Assembly: GCF_028475105.1 (NCBI RefSeq)
Contig: NZ_CP116936.1
Location: forward strand, 4,711,501-4,775,500
Direction of reading: 5' to 3'
Source of the DNA: Micromonospora sp. LH3U1
GTDB lineage: Bacteria; Actinomycetota; Actinomycetes; Mycobacteriales; Micromonosporaceae
DNA: 64,000 nucleotides
Every line of letters begins with the position of its first letter. Position 1 is the stretch's first letter. The translations under genes were made by a program, and so were the position numbers. Of the stretch, positions 50,935 through 60,334 are shown piece after piece. The notes under the pieces are model-generated. The model had not been told where the DNA came from. It saw nothing but the letters and a program-made list of their open reading frames with translations, and made no database searches.

Positions 50935-51965
50935 GTGGTCGCTCCCGTCAGCTCACCGATCAGCGCGATGATCTCGTCCTGGGCCGCGCGGATCTCGACG
51001 GCCGGCAGCCCGTGGGTCGGCGGGCTCAGCTTCACGGTGTCGGCGATGCCGTCATAGGCCGCGATCCGGGCGGCGACGTCGTCGCGGGTGCCGGCCATGG
51101 TGAGCGCGTCGACCATCCGGTCGCTGACGCTGCCCGCGAGGTGGTCCGCGCCGGCACCGGCCCGGAACGCCTCGATGACGGCCTGCTGGTCCTCGGCGAG
51201 GCCGTGGAACGCGAAGAAGTCGGCGTAGGTGCGGACCGTGGCGTAGAAGCCGACCACACCGGCGGCGCGGCGGCGGGCGAGTGCGGGGTCGGCGGCCACC
51301 GAGCAGCACGCGGAGACGACGACGTCGACGTCGTGGCGCGTCTTGCCGTCCGCGCGGTCGATGCCGAGCGTGAGGTCGGGCAGGATGTGCTCCCGCAGGT
51401 ACCCCGGTGAGCACAGCTCGTGGCTGATCCAGCCGTCGCCGATCTCGCCGGCCAGCCGGGTCATCAGCGGGCCCATCGCGGCCAGGTACACCGGGATCGG
51501 CCGCTCCGGAACGGCGTACGGCCGCTCGTAACCGCGGATGTGCATCGGCTCGAACTCGCCGTCGGCACGGATCTCGGCGCCGGTGGTGCAGGCGTCCCAG
51601 AACAGCCGGATGTTGTGGACCGTCTCGCGCAGGTGACCGACCGGCTTGCCGAACGGCACGTTGTGCCATTGCTCGTTGAGCCGGCGCACCCCGGAGCCGA
51701 GGCCGATCACGAACCGGCCACCGGACAGCTCGTCCAGGTCGAGCGCCTCCAGCGCGGTGATCATCGGGCTGCGGGTGAACGCCAGGATGATCGAGGTGCC
51801 GATCCGTGCGGTCGACGTCGCCCCGGCCAGGGCCGCGGCGGTGCCGGTCGCGCTCCGGTGCAGCTCCGAGGCCCACAGCACCTCGGCGCCCGCGCGTTCC
51901 GCCCGGCGCCCGGCGTCGGCCAGCTCCGCGAGCGTCTCCCCCCACGGCTGGTACGTGAGCCTCAT
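50931..51965 (-). CDS. LLM-class flavin/F420-dependent oxidoreductase
   Basis: A 344-residue luciferase-like TIM barrel. Features are ARIGTSIILAFTRSPMITA, GGRFVIGLGSGVR and RPIPVYLAAMGPLMTRLAGEIGDGW. Members use FMNH2 with oxygen or F420. RutA, which opens the uracil ring, belongs to this wider class, but F420-dependent reductases are equally common in actinomycetes. ATG 51965 overlaps the MaoC stop (ATGA). With the isochorismatase-type and RidA proteins of the same operon it recalls the Rut pathway set. Confidence 0.88.
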   Translation of the reverse strand: MRLTYQPWGETLAELADAGRRAERAGAEVLWASELHRSATGTAAALAGATSTARIGTSIILAFTRSPMITALEALDLDELSGGRFVIGLGSGVRRLNEQWHNVPFGKPVGHLRETVHNIRLFWDACTTGAEIRADGEFEPMHIRGYERPYAVPERPIPVYLAAMGPLMTRLAGEIGDGWISHELCSPGYLREHILPDLTLGIDRADGKTRHDVDVVVSACCSVAADPALARRRAAGVVGFYATVRTYADFFAFHGLAEDQQAVIEAFRAGAGADHLAGSVSDRMVDALTMAGTRDDVAARIAAYDGIADTVKLSPPTHGLPAVEIRAAQDEIIALIGELTGATT

Positions 51966-52501
51966 GCCGTTTCCTTGCTGTCGCCGTCGAGGGAGAATGG
52001 GGACTTCCCCTCCGGGAAGAGGTTTTCCAGCTGTTCGGCGCCCCGGCGGTACACGTAGAACGTGCGCTTGAAGGAGCAGACCTCGTCGCCGTGCTGGTTC
52101 AGCGTGCGAGTGCGCACCGTGACGATGCCGGCATGCGGGCGGGACGCAGACTCCCGCTTCTCCAGCACGAGTGACTCGCTGTAGAGCGTGTCACCGGCGA
52201 ACACCGGGTGGGTCATCCGGATCTCGTCCCAGCCGAGGTTCGCGAACGCGTTCTGGGTCAGGTCGGTGACGCTCTGCCCGACCGCGATGGCCACCGTGAG
52301 CGTCGACACCACGAGCGGCTTGCCGAACTCCGACCGTGCGGCGTACTCGGCGTTGAAGTGCATCTCGTTGGTGTTCATGGTCAGCAGCGTGAACCAGGTG
52401 TTGTCGGTCTCCGTGACGGTGCGTCCCAGCGGATGCTGGTAGACGTCTCCGATCTCGAAGTCCTCGAAGAACCGCCCGGTCCAGCCTTGCTTGAGCCCCA
52501 T
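51962..52501 (-). CDS. MaoC-family dehydratase
   Basis: A 179-residue MaoC-like hot-dog protein (FEDFEIGDVYQHPLGRTVTE, NEMHFNAEYAA with the catalytic His, and DTLYSESLVLEKRES). This longer type resembles mesaconyl-CoA hydratase or beta-methylmalyl-CoA dehydratase relatives, which would link to the CitE-like lyase encoded at 61874-62761. ATG 52501 shares a base with the ligase stop (TGATG). Confidence 0.87.
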   Translation of the reverse strand: MGLKQGWTGRFFEDFEIGDVYQHPLGRTVTETDNTWFTLLTMNTNEMHFNAEYAARSEFGKPLVVSTLTVAIAVGQSVTDLTQNAFANLGWDEIRMTHPVFAGDTLYSESLVLEKRESASRPHAGIVTVRTRTLNQHGDEVCSFKRTFYVYRRGAEQLENLFPEGKSPFSLDGDSKETA

Positions 52502-54042
52502 CAGCCAGTCTCCTTCTGACCACGCGCGAGGTACCCGTCGCGGATCGTCCGCTTGAGGATCTTGCCGCTCGGGTTGCGCGGCAACGCGTCGACGACGTGC
52601 CACTCGCGGGGCACCTTGTAGCGCGCCACGTGCTGCCGGACGTGGCCCTCCAGTGCTCCGACGTCGATCCGCGTCCCCGGTCGGCCCACCACGAACGCGG
52701 CGATGCGCTCGCCGTACACCTCGTCGGGCACGCCGATGACGGCGACCTCGTCGACCGGCTGGTGGCGGGCGATGACCTCCTCGATCTCGCGCGGGAAGAT
52801 GTTGACCCCGCCCGCGATGATCATGTCGTTCTTCCGGTCGAAGATGGTGATGAAGCCCTCCTCATCGCGCACGGCCACGTCGCCGACGGAGAAGAACCCG
52901 TCCGCGTCGTATCCGGCCCGGGTGGCCTCCTCGTCGTCGAGGTACCCGGCCAGCAGCAGCGGCGAGCGGGCGAACAGCTCGCCGGGCTCACCCGGCCCGA
53001 CCTCGTTGCCGTCGTCGTCCTTGAGTCGGATCTCGTTCCAGAACCAGGGATGCCCGACACTGCCGGCCCGTTCCAGGGCGAACTCGGGGCGCAGGTTGGT
53101 GACGATGGAGCACTCGGTCGAGCCGTACAGCTCATGCACGTCGACGCCGGGGAACGCGGCGATCACCCACTCCTTCAGCGCGACCGGCAACGCGGCGGCG
53201 TTGAAGTAGAGCGTCCGCAGCGCCGACAGGTCGTACCGGGCGGCCGGCTCCTCGCAGAACCGGCGGAGGTGCTGGGCGTGCGTGGGCACCAGGAACACCG
53301 TGGAGGCGCGACTGGAGGCCATCAGGTCCAACAGCCGCTCCGGATCCCAGGTCGGCAGCACGCTGCACGAGCCGCCGAGCATCGGGGCGGTGTAGGCGAA
53401 CGCGAACCCCGCGCCGTGGTACATCGGTGCGACGGCGATCGTGCTGCGGTTGGGGCCGAGCCCGTAGTCCAGCCCGACTCCGAACGCGGTGAGGACTCGT
53501 CCCCGATGGGTCAGCAGGACGCCCTTGGGCCGCCCGGTCGTGCCGGAGGTGTAGGTGATGCAGAACGGGTCGAGTTCGTCGACGGGGACCTGCGGATCGA
53601 CCGCGCGGCCCTGTCCCAGGAACGTCTCGTACCGCTGGCCGACCTCGCCGGCGAAGCTGAGCACGAGCGGCAGGCCGTCGAGCAGGCCGTCGACGTTGCC
53701 GGCCAGCTCGTCGGCCAGGATGATCCCCCTCGCCCGGGAGTGGGCGAGGATGTAGGCGTTGTCCGAGCTGTTGTTCTTCGTGTTCAGCGGCACGGTCGGG
53801 ATGCCGGCCTTGGCCATCGCCGCCGATATCTCGAAGTACTCGTAGCGGTTGTTGCTCAGCACCGCGATCCGCTCACCGGGGGCGATGCCGTGCGCGAGCG
53901 TCGCGGACGCGAGCCGGTTGGAGCGCTCGTCGAGCGCGCCGAACGTCACGGCGTGGTCGCCGTCGACGACCGCGACCCGGCCCGGCGTGGACCGGCCGAA
54001 CTCGCGGATCCCGGCGGCCATGTTGAGCTGCACACCCTTCAC
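52501..54042 (-). CDS. acyl-CoA synthetase (AMP-dependent ligase)
   Basis: A 513-residue ANL-superfamily enzyme. Motifs are the P-loop ITYTSGTTGRPKG, YGSTECS, the hinge region FDRKNDMIIAGGVNIFP and the C-terminal catalytic Lys in NPSGKILKR. It forms an acyl-adenylate then the CoA thioester and offers a second entry into CoA chemistry alongside CaiB. The GTG at 54042 has AGGA nine bases upstream; an internal ATG at 54021 is an alternative. Confidence 0.92.
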   Translation of the reverse strand: MKGVQLNMAAGIREFGRSTPGRVAVVDGDHAVTFGALDERSNRLASATLAHGIAPGERIAVLSNNRYEYFEISAAMAKAGIPTVPLNTKNNSSDNAYILAHSRARGIILADELAGNVDGLLDGLPLVLSFAGEVGQRYETFLGQGRAVDPQVPVDELDPFCITYTSGTTGRPKGVLLTHRGRVLTAFGVGLDYGLGPNRSTIAVAPMYHGAGFAFAYTAPMLGGSCSVLPTWDPERLLDLMASSRASTVFLVPTHAQHLRRFCEEPAARYDLSALRTLYFNAAALPVALKEWVIAAFPGVDVHELYGSTECSIVTNLRPEFALERAGSVGHPWFWNEIRLKDDDGNEVGPGEPGELFARSPLLLAGYLDDEEATRAGYDADGFFSVGDVAVRDEEGFITIFDRKNDMIIAGGVNIFPREIEEVIARHQPVDEVAVIGVPDEVYGERIAAFVVGRPGTRIDVGALEGHVRQHVARYKVPREWHVVDALPRNPSGKILKRTIRDGYLARGQKETG

Positions 54043-54088
54043 CCGGTGCCATCCTTCCCTGAGTCATTGATGTGCATGACGGCCCCGG

Positions 54089-54886
54089 TCAGAGTCCGTA
54101 GCGGGCGAGCACGTCCCGCTTGCCGGGGATGAGGACCTTGCGGGTCATCCGGCCGGTGGTGAGCCACGCGATCGCGTCGCCGTTCCTGGTGCTGGTCAGC
54201 ATCCGTTCGACCAGGTACGGCGCGACGTCGTCGACGTGGTCGCACAGGATGTTCAGCCACCTGCGCTGCCGCGCCACCTGCTCCGGCGCGGCGGCGGCTT
54301 CGCGCAGCCACCCCTCGGTGATGAGGATGCCGGGGCGGATCTGGCCGATCCGCACGTCGGTACCGGTGACCTCCTTGGTCAGTGCCCGGGTGAAGGAGTC
54401 CAGACCACGCTTGGTGGCCGCGTAGACCCCCATGCCGGGGCGGATCCGGCCGTCGCTGCCCCCGCCGAGCACGTTGAAGACCTGGCCGCCGCCGGCGGTG
54501 AGCATGCCGCGGACGGCGACCTGCGACCCGTACACGGTGCCGAGCATGTTCGTGGTGACCATCGTCCGGACGTCCTCCGGCGCGGTGTCGACGATCGGCC
54601 GGGTGGTGTTGGCGACACCGGCGTTGTTGATCCACAGGTCGACGCCGCCCAGCGCGTCGACTGCGGCGCTCCACATCCGCTCGACCTGCTCGGCGTCGGT
54701 GACGTCCACGGCGAACCCGTGGACCGTCGCTGCCGCGACGGCCCGGGGGCGCAGCCGTGCGACCGCGTCGTCCACGGCCGTCCGCGAGCGCCCCGAGACG
54801 ACGACGGAGTGGCCCCGCGAGAGCAGCTCGCGGGCGAGCGCGAAGCCGATCCCCCTGGTGCTGCCGGTGATGACTGCCTTACGCAT
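54089..54886 (-). CDS. short-chain dehydrogenase/reductase
   Basis: A 265-residue classical SDR: cofactor loop TGSTRGIG, NNAG, and active-site Tyr/Lys in YAATKRG. Arg/Ser residues after the second strand (VSGRSR) favour NADP. It probably oxidises or reduces a hydroxy or keto intermediate in the operon pathway. It lies 46 bases upstream of the ligase gene and 39 bases downstream of the amidase gene. Confidence 0.9.
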   Translation of the reverse strand: MRKAVITGSTRGIGFALARELLSRGHSVVVSGRSRTAVDDAVARLRPRAVAAATVHGFAVDVTDAEQVERMWSAAVDALGGVDLWINNAGVANTTRPIVDTAPEDVRTMVTTNMLGTVYGSQVAVRGMLTAGGGQVFNVLGGGSDGRIRPGMGVYAATKRGLDSFTRALTKEVTGTDVRIGQIRPGILITEGWLREAAAAPEQVARQRRWLNILCDHVDDVAPYLVERMLTSTRNGDAIAWLTTGRMTRKVLIPGKRDVLARYGL

Positions 54887-54925
54887 GACTGCTCCTGCCC
54901 ACTCAAGTCGGGAGAACGGGTCCGA

Positions 54926-55609
54926 TCAGTGGCCGGCCAACCGGGCGACCGCGTCGGCCAGCGGCACCACGTCGGCATACTTGGCGTCGAGGTCGAAGAG
55001 GTTGGCCTCGTGCGGGCCGGGATCGCGGTCGGCGCACGCCTCGCGCACCACCATCGGGCGGAACCCGTGTTGCAGGGCGTCCACCGCCGACGCGCGGACG
55101 CAGCCGCTGGTGGAGAAGCCGCCGAGCACCACCGTGTCGACGCCGGCCGCGGTGAGCCAGGCGGCCAGGGCGGTTCCGGCGAAGGCGCTGGCGTAGTGCT
55201 TGTACACGATGTGATCGCCCGGGGCAGGCGTGACCTGGGTCGGGAAGTCGCCGAGTGGGTTGCCGGCGGCGAACGCGGCCAGCGCCGGGACCTTCGCGGC
55301 GAACAGGGGCGCTTCGGCGCAGGACTCGTCGGCGTACCGCACCGCGGTGAAAGCCACCGGAACCCGGGCCGCGCGGGCCGCCGCCAGCAGCGCGGCCATC
55401 GCGGCCATCGCGGCCTCCGCGGTGGCCAGGAACAGCGGCGACGAGGGTACGGCGTACGCGGCGACGGGGTCGACCAGCACGAGCGCGGGCCGGGTGCCCC
55501 AGCCGAGGCGGCGGGCGAACCCGGCACCGGCGTAGTCGGCATCGAGCCTGCCGCCACGCACGGTACCGCCGGGGGTGGCGGACAGCTCGGCACCATTCAT
55601 TCGACGCAT
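54926..55609 (-). CDS. isochorismatase-family amidohydrolase (second copy)
   Basis: About 227 residues. The triad is Asp in LVLVDPVAAY, Lys in IVYKHYASAF and Cys in GFSTSGCVRAS. It is clearly paralogous to the protein at 36687-37313 and again looks like an N-carbamoylsarcosine/maleamate amidohydrolase. First gene of the 13-gene leftward chain; the IclR-type palindrome at 55675-55691 lies upstream. ATGs at 55609 and 55600 are both possible and neither has a strong ribosome site, so the transcript may have a short leader. Confidence 0.87.
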   Translation of the reverse strand: MRRMNGAELSATPGGTVRGGRLDADYAGAGFARRLGWGTRPALVLVDPVAAYAVPSSPLFLATAEAAMAAMAALLAAARAARVPVAFTAVRYADESCAEAPLFAAKVPALAAFAAGNPLGDFPTQVTPAPGDHIVYKHYASAFAGTALAAWLTAAGVDTVVLGGFSTSGCVRASAVDALQHGFRPMVVREACADRDPGPHEANLFDLDAKYADVVPLADAVARLAGH

Positions 55610-55610
55610 C

Positions 55611-55625
55611 GTATGCGCTGGATAC
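55611..55625. promoter_or_regulatory. imperfect inverted repeat near the amidase start
   Basis: GTATGCGCTGGATAC has GTAT/ATAC arms around seven bases. It may be part of the promoter or a weak operator; not seen at the other promoters. Confidence 0.25.
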
Positions 55626-55674
55626 ACCGTTTCGCTAGGGGGAACATTGCGCGACGACGGGCTTGCCGTGCCCG

Positions 55675-55691
55675 TGGAAACAGTGTTTCCA
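55675..55691. promoter_or_regulatory. IclR-type operator, site 1 (perfect)
   Basis: TGGAAACAGTGTTTCCA is a perfect 17-base palindrome in the divergent gap between the leftward amidase-led operon and the rightward cupin gene. The form matches IclR/KdgR-type operators (GAAAC-N3-GTTTC). Confidence 0.75.
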
Positions 55692-55823
55692 TTGCAGCCA
55701 TGCTGGTCCCGGACGGCGCCGATCTCACCATCGCCGGCTGCCGAGCGCCCTGCACCTCCGGCTGGGGGCGCCGCCCGCAAACGCCGCCGGGAAGACCCTG
55801 AAACGCGAAGTGAGGAGCAGCGG

Positions 55824-56690
55824 GTGCGAGCGCACGTCGAACTGATTCACGAGAATGACTACATCTGGCACGTCGGGGAGCTGCCGCACGGCGAGGGCGG
55901 GGTCCACGAACGCCGGCTCTCCACGGACGAGGAGGACGGATCGTCCTCGCTGGCGTTGCGGTTCGACAGCGACTGGGGGCGCGGGCCGGGCGTGCCGCAC
56001 GCCGACACCGAGTTCTTCGTGCGGTCCGGCTCGCTGATCTACGGCGGTCAGGAGATCGGCCCGGGCGGCTATCTTCAGGTGCCCCGGGGCGTGCCGATGG
56101 ATTGGATCAAGATCCGCGAGGGCTCGTCGGTGCTGCACTGGCGCGAGTACGGCGACTGCGGTTTCGACGTCGGGAAGGCACAGTGGAGTCCGGCCTCAGC
56201 GCGGTGGGAGACCGCCGTCGGCGAGGTGACGGTGGTGGATTCCAACGACATGGAGTGGACCGCCGCCCCGACGGTTGGGCCGATCACCCCGCTCTACATC
56301 AAGCTGCTGCACCGCGACCCGGTGACCAACTTCTACACCCGCCTGATCCGGGCCCACAAGGGCTGGAGCGACCACCGGCTGGCCCACCACCCCTGCTACG
56401 AGGAGTTCTACACGCTCGGCGGGAAGATGGCGTACAACTTCGGCGACATCGACGAGGGCACCTACTGCTTCCGGCCGGCCGGGGTGAAGCACGGCCACTT
56501 CGTCGCCGAGACCGACATCGACTGGATCATCCGGTCGGACGGCGAGCTGATCAACTGGTACACCACCGATGAGTGGGTCAAGTGGGGCGGCACGGCGACC
56601 AACTACCACGAGCACGACGAGGCGCCGGTCATCTCCACCCTGCCGGTGCGGTCCCGTTCGCGCGGCCCCTGGTCCGGCGACGGGATGTGA
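55824..56690 (+). CDS. cupin-fold protein (DUF4437-like)
   Basis: A 288-residue protein. GTG 55824 has GAGGAG (55812-55817) six bases upstream. Two cupin-like beta-barrel segments are suggested by GPGGYLQVPRGVPMDWIKI in the first half and FYTLGGKMAYNFGD plus CFRPAGVKHGHFV in the second, where the His residues could bind metal. A role in handling a small oxo or amide intermediate is inferred only from its place in the regulon. Confidence 0.75.
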   Translation: MRAHVELIHENDYIWHVGELPHGEGGVHERRLSTDEEDGSSSLALRFDSDWGRGPGVPHADTEFFVRSGSLIYGGQEIGPGGYLQVPRGVPMDWIKIREGSSVLHWREYGDCGFDVGKAQWSPASARWETAVGEVTVVDSNDMEWTAAPTVGPITPLYIKLLHRDPVTNFYTRLIRAHKGWSDHRLAHHPCYEEFYTLGGKMAYNFGDIDEGTYCFRPAGVKHGHFVAETDIDWIIRSDGELINWYTTDEWVKWGGTATNYHEHDEAPVISTLPVRSRSRGPWSGDGM

Positions 56691-56697
56691 TGGCGAC

Positions 56698-56737
56698 GGG
56701 GTGTGACGCGGCCACGACCACCGCCGCGTCACACCCC
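56698..56737. terminator. bidirectional terminator
   Basis: A perfect 14-bp stem (GGGGTGTGACGCGG with its complement) and a 12-base loop lie between the convergent cupin and amidohydrolase genes. Confidence 0.8.
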
Positions 56738-56753
56738 GGTCACCCGCTAGGGC

Positions 56754-58175
56754 CTAGCGGGTGACGTACACCCCCTGCGGCACTCCGGCGACCGCGCCGT
56801 CGCGGTATGCGACGTGCCCGCGGACCACCGTCACGACCGGCCAGCCGCGGACCTTGCGCCCCTCGAACGGACAGTGGTCCTGCCCGGACAGCAGCAGGTC
56901 GGTCGTCACCTCCCGTTCCAGGTCAGGGTCGACGATCGCGAGGTCGGCGTCCGCGCCCACCACGAGGTTGCCCTTGCGCCCCCACAGGCCGTACGCCCGC
57001 GCAGGGTTCGCCGAGGCCAGCTCCGCGATCCGGGCCGGCGACAGCCCACGCTTGTGCATCCCCTCGCTGATCAGCAGCGGGTAGAGCAGCGCGGTGCCGC
57101 CGAAGCCGGGCAGGGCCGGCCAGAGCGCGTCGCCCTTGTGCTCCTCGGTGCAGCACGCGTGGTCGGAGGCCACCCAGTCGACCGAACCGTCGAGCACCCC
57201 GGCCCACAGCGCCTCGGTGTCGGCCACCGTGCGGATCGGGGGGTTCACCTTGCCGCCCAGTCCGGTCAGCGCGTCGTAGGACAGGCAGAGGTGGTGCAGG
57301 GTGACCTCGGCCCGGATGTCGGCGCCGGGCAGCGCGGCGCGGGCCGCCCGGGCCGCGTCCAGCGCGTCGGCCGAGGACAGGTGCAGCAGGTTGACCGGGC
57401 AGCCGGTGGCGCCGGCCAGGGTGGTGGCCTCGCCGATGGCGACCCGCTCGGTGAGCGGCGGGCGGGCGTCGGAGTATGCCTTGAGGGTCTGCGGATCACC
57501 GGCCGCCCGGACCCGGTCGATGAACAGCCGCATCAGCTCGGACTGCTCGCAGTGCAGCGACAGCGACACGCGCCGGTCCGGGCCGTTGGCCGCCGCGACC
57601 GCCTCCATGATCTGGTAGAGGTGCCCCAGGTCGTATTCGTCGCTCATCGTGAAGGACTTGGCGTCGCGGGAGTCCGCGCTGAGGTTGAAGCCCTTGTAGA
57701 ACATGTAGTACTTGAACGACGACACCCCATGCTCGTCGACCAGTGCGGGCACCTCGCCGACCTGCGCGGTGTCCATCGGCGCGAGGTGGAACCCGTAGTC
57801 GGTGTAGGCACGCCCACTCACGGCCGCGAGCACCTCCGGGAAGATGTCGGCGTACGCGCCGGTGCGGTTGAGGTAGTGCTGCCCGGTCCGGAAGTAGGAC
57901 AGCACCGTGGTCGCCCCGCCGACCAGGGAGGACCGGGTCTCCTCGGCGGCGTCCTCGGCGAGCGACCGGTAGATGCCCAGGTGGTAGTGCGCGTCCACCG
58001 CGCCGGGGAAGACCAGCCTGGCGTTGGCGTCGAGCACCTCGGCGGCGTCGGCCGGGTCGAGGTCGGCCCCGATGGCGGCGATCCGGCCGTCACGGGTGGC
58101 GAGATCAGCCCGGACCGTTCCCACGTACGGCAGCACCAGCGTGCCGCCCTTGACCAGCAGGTCGTAACGCGCCAC
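56754..58175 (-). CDS. cyclic amidohydrolase (dihydropyrimidinase/hydantoinase/allantoinase type)
   Basis: A 473-residue amidohydrolase-superfamily enzyme. Metal ligands appear in order: HxH in DAHYHLG, a probable carboxylated Lys in SSFKYYMFYKG, His in LSLHCEQSE, His in NLLHLSS and Asp in VASDHACC. This is the dihydroorotase/hydantoinase subgroup, which hydrolyses ring amides. It is transcribed alone, diverging from the third CaiB gene across IclR site 2. It would provide the ring-opening step before the isochorismatase-type amidase. Confidence 0.9.
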   Translation of the reverse strand: MARYDLLVKGGTLVLPYVGTVRADLATRDGRIAAIGADLDPADAAEVLDANARLVFPGAVDAHYHLGIYRSLAEDAAEETRSSLVGGATTVLSYFRTGQHYLNRTGAYADIFPEVLAAVSGRAYTDYGFHLAPMDTAQVGEVPALVDEHGVSSFKYYMFYKGFNLSADSRDAKSFTMSDEYDLGHLYQIMEAVAAANGPDRRVSLSLHCEQSELMRLFIDRVRAAGDPQTLKAYSDARPPLTERVAIGEATTLAGATGCPVNLLHLSSADALDAARAARAALPGADIRAEVTLHHLCLSYDALTGLGGKVNPPIRTVADTEALWAGVLDGSVDWVASDHACCTEEHKGDALWPALPGFGGTALLYPLLISEGMHKRGLSPARIAELASANPARAYGLWGRKGNLVVGADADLAIVDPDLEREVTTDLLLSGQDHCPFEGRKVRGWPVVTVVRGHVAYRDGAVAGVPQGVYVTR

Positions 58176-58208
58176 CGCGTACCCCCTTCATCGCCTGCGT
58201 TTCGGACA

Positions 58209-58225
58209 ATGTAACGGGGTTTCCA
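58209..58225. promoter_or_regulatory. IclR-type operator, site 2 (degenerate)
   Basis: Right half GTTTCCA is intact; aligned to site 1 it matches 12 of 17 positions. It lies in the divergent gap between the amidohydrolase and CaiB genes. Confidence 0.5.
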
Positions 58226-58285
58226 TTGCTGAGAAAGGGCGGTTAGATTGACGTCCCAACCTCGGTCGGTCCCAGTGGAGGTCCC

Positions 58286-59491
58286 GTGCCCGGTGCACTG
58301 AACGGCATTACGGTGGTGGACGCCTCGACGCTCTTCGCCGGTCCCCTGGCCGCCACCATCCTGGGCGACTACGGCGCCGAGGTCATCAAGATCGAGCATC
58401 CGGTCAAGGGTGACCCCGCGCGGGGGCACGGCCCGGCCAAGGACGGCGTGCCGCTGTGGTGGACCATGCTCGGCCGCAACAAGCAGACGGTCACGCTCGA
58501 CCTCGGCCGGCCCGCGGGCGCCGCGCTGGCCCGCCGGTTGCTCGCCGAGGCCGACGTGCTGATCGAGAACTTCCGGCCCGGCACGTTGGAGCGCTGGGGC
58601 CTGGCCCCGGATTCGCTGCAGGAGCACAACCCCGGGCTGGTCATCGCCCGGGTCACCGCGTTCGGCCAGCACGGGCCGTACCGTGACCGGCCCGGCTTCG
58701 GCACCCTGGCCGAGGCGATGAGTGGCTTCGCGGCCATCACCGGTCAACCGGACGCTCCACCCACACTGCCGCCGTTCGGGCTCGCCGACGGCATCGCCGC
58801 GCTCACCTGCGCCCAGGCCGTCATGACCGCGCTCTACCACCGCGACGCCGGCCGACCCGCCGGTACCGGCCCCGGACAGGTCATCGACCTGGCGATCATC
58901 GAGCCGCTGGTCACCGTGCTCGGCATGCAGGCGATGGCGTACGACCAGCTCGGCACGGTGCAGCAGCGCAGCGGCAACCGGTCGGTCAACAACGCCCCGC
59001 GCAACACCTACCGCACCCGCGACGGCCGCTGGGTGGCGATCTCCACGAGCGCCCAGGCGATCGCCGAACGGGTGCTGCGGCTCGTCGGGCACCCCGAGGT
59101 GATCGACGAACCGTGGTTCGCCAACGGCGTCACCCGGGCACAGCACGCCGACGAGCTCGACGGCTACGTCGGGGGCTGGATCGCCGAGCGTGATCTCGCC
59201 GAGGTGGTCGCCGAGTTCGAGGCGGCCCAGGCTGCGGTGGCCCCGATCTACGACATCGCCGACGTCTTCGCCGACCCGCAGTACCAGGCCCTGGACACCG
59301 TGACCACGGTGGAGGATCCGGTGCTCGGTCCGCTGCGGATGCCCAATGTGCTGTACCGAATGTCCGCGACACCCGGTGCCATCGCGTGGACCGGGCGTCC
59401 GCGCGGCGCCGACAACCAGTCCGTGTACGGCGACCGGCTCGGCCTCAGCGCCGACGAGCTCGCCGACCTGCAGTCGAGAGGCGTGATCTGA
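58286..59491 (+). CDS. CaiB/BaiF family III CoA-transferase (third copy)
   Basis: A 401-residue CoA transferase (VVDASTLFAGPLAATILGDY, EVIKIEHPVKGDPARGHGP, IENFRPGTLERWGL, then ADGIAALTCAQAVMTAL with the candidate catalytic Asp). It shares IENFRPGTLERWGL exactly with the copy at 31532-32731. GTG 58286 has GGAGG four bases upstream. It heads a rightward three-gene unit with the cyclase and MmgE/PrpD genes, which follow with overlap or no gap. Confidence 0.92.
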   Translation: MPGALNGITVVDASTLFAGPLAATILGDYGAEVIKIEHPVKGDPARGHGPAKDGVPLWWTMLGRNKQTVTLDLGRPAGAALARRLLAEADVLIENFRPGTLERWGLAPDSLQEHNPGLVIARVTAFGQHGPYRDRPGFGTLAEAMSGFAAITGQPDAPPTLPPFGLADGIAALTCAQAVMTALYHRDAGRPAGTGPGQVIDLAIIEPLVTVLGMQAMAYDQLGTVQQRSGNRSVNNAPRNTYRTRDGRWVAISTSAQAIAERVLRLVGHPEVIDEPWFANGVTRAQHADELDGYVGGWIAERDLAEVVAEFEAAQAAVAPIYDIADVFADPQYQALDTVTTVEDPVLGPLRMPNVLYRMSATPGAIAWTGRPRGADNQSVYGDRLGLSADELADLQSRGVI

Positions 59492-60334
59492 GTGGGCCCA
59501 CGCACCGGTGCACCGCAACCCGACCTCGATCCCGGCGTCACCGCGCTGTGGCCGGCGCTGGTCGGGGCCCGGGTCATCGACCTGGCCCAGCCAATGCGCC
59601 AGGGAATGCCCCAGTCACCGAACCACCCGCCGTTCCGGATGGTGATCGAGCGCCGCCACGGCGACCTGGTGCGCGCCGACGGCGGCAGCGCCGCCAACGA
59701 GGTCATCATCACCGGCGGGCACGTCGGTACCCACGTCGACGCGCTGGCCCACGTCTCGCAGGACGGACTCGTGCACTCCGGCCGGCCGGCCGCGGCAGCG
59801 CAGTCCCACGAAGGCTTCGCGGAGCTGGGCATCGAGACGTTCGACCCGTACGTCGGACGGGCCGTGCTGCTCGACGTCGCCGCCGTGCACTCCACCGCCG
59901 TGCTGCCGGCGGGTTACGAGATCACTCCGGACGACCTGGAGCAGGCCGCCGGGAACACCCGGATCACAGCAGGCGACGCGGTCCTGATCGGCACCGGCTG
60001 GTCGCGGCGGTGGGGCGACGGAGCGGCGTTCGTCGGGCTCGCCGACGGCGTACCCGGCCCCGGGGTGGCCGCCGCGCGCTGGCTCGCCGAGCGCGCGCCC
60101 AGGGTGGTCGGTGGCGAGACGATCGCCTTCGAGCACCTCGCGCCCGGACGCGGGCACGCCACCCTGCCGGTGCACCGGATCCTGCTGGTGGAGCACGGGA
60201 TCAACATCGTGGAGACGATGAACCTGGCCGCGCTGCTGGACACCGGGGTCCGGGAGTTCCTGTTCGTGCTCAACCCGCTGCCCATCGTCGGGGCCACCGG
60301 CGCCCCGGTCCGCCCGCTGGCGGTGCTGCCGTGA
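59492..60334 (+). CDS. cyclase-family / kynurenine-formamidase-like metal hydrolase
   Basis: A 280-residue protein with the family motif HVGTHVDALAHVSQDG (HxGTHxDxxxH) binding zinc or manganese, and AANEVIITGG before it. Relatives hydrolyse N-formyl or cyclic amides (formamidase, isatin hydrolase). It begins with GTG directly after the CaiB stop. Isatin hydrolase-like ring opening is one possibility, consistent with an N-heterocycle pathway. Confidence 0.85.
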   Translation: MGPRTGAPQPDLDPGVTALWPALVGARVIDLAQPMRQGMPQSPNHPPFRMVIERRHGDLVRADGGSAANEVIITGGHVGTHVDALAHVSQDGLVHSGRPAAAAQSHEGFAELGIETFDPYVGRAVLLDVAAVHSTAVLPAGYEITPDDLEQAAGNTRITAGDAVLIGTGWSRRWGDGAAFVGLADGVPGPGVAAARWLAERAPRVVGGETIAFEHLAPGRGHATLPVHRILLVEHGINIVETMNLAALLDTGVREFLFVLNPLPIVGATGAPVRPLAVLP

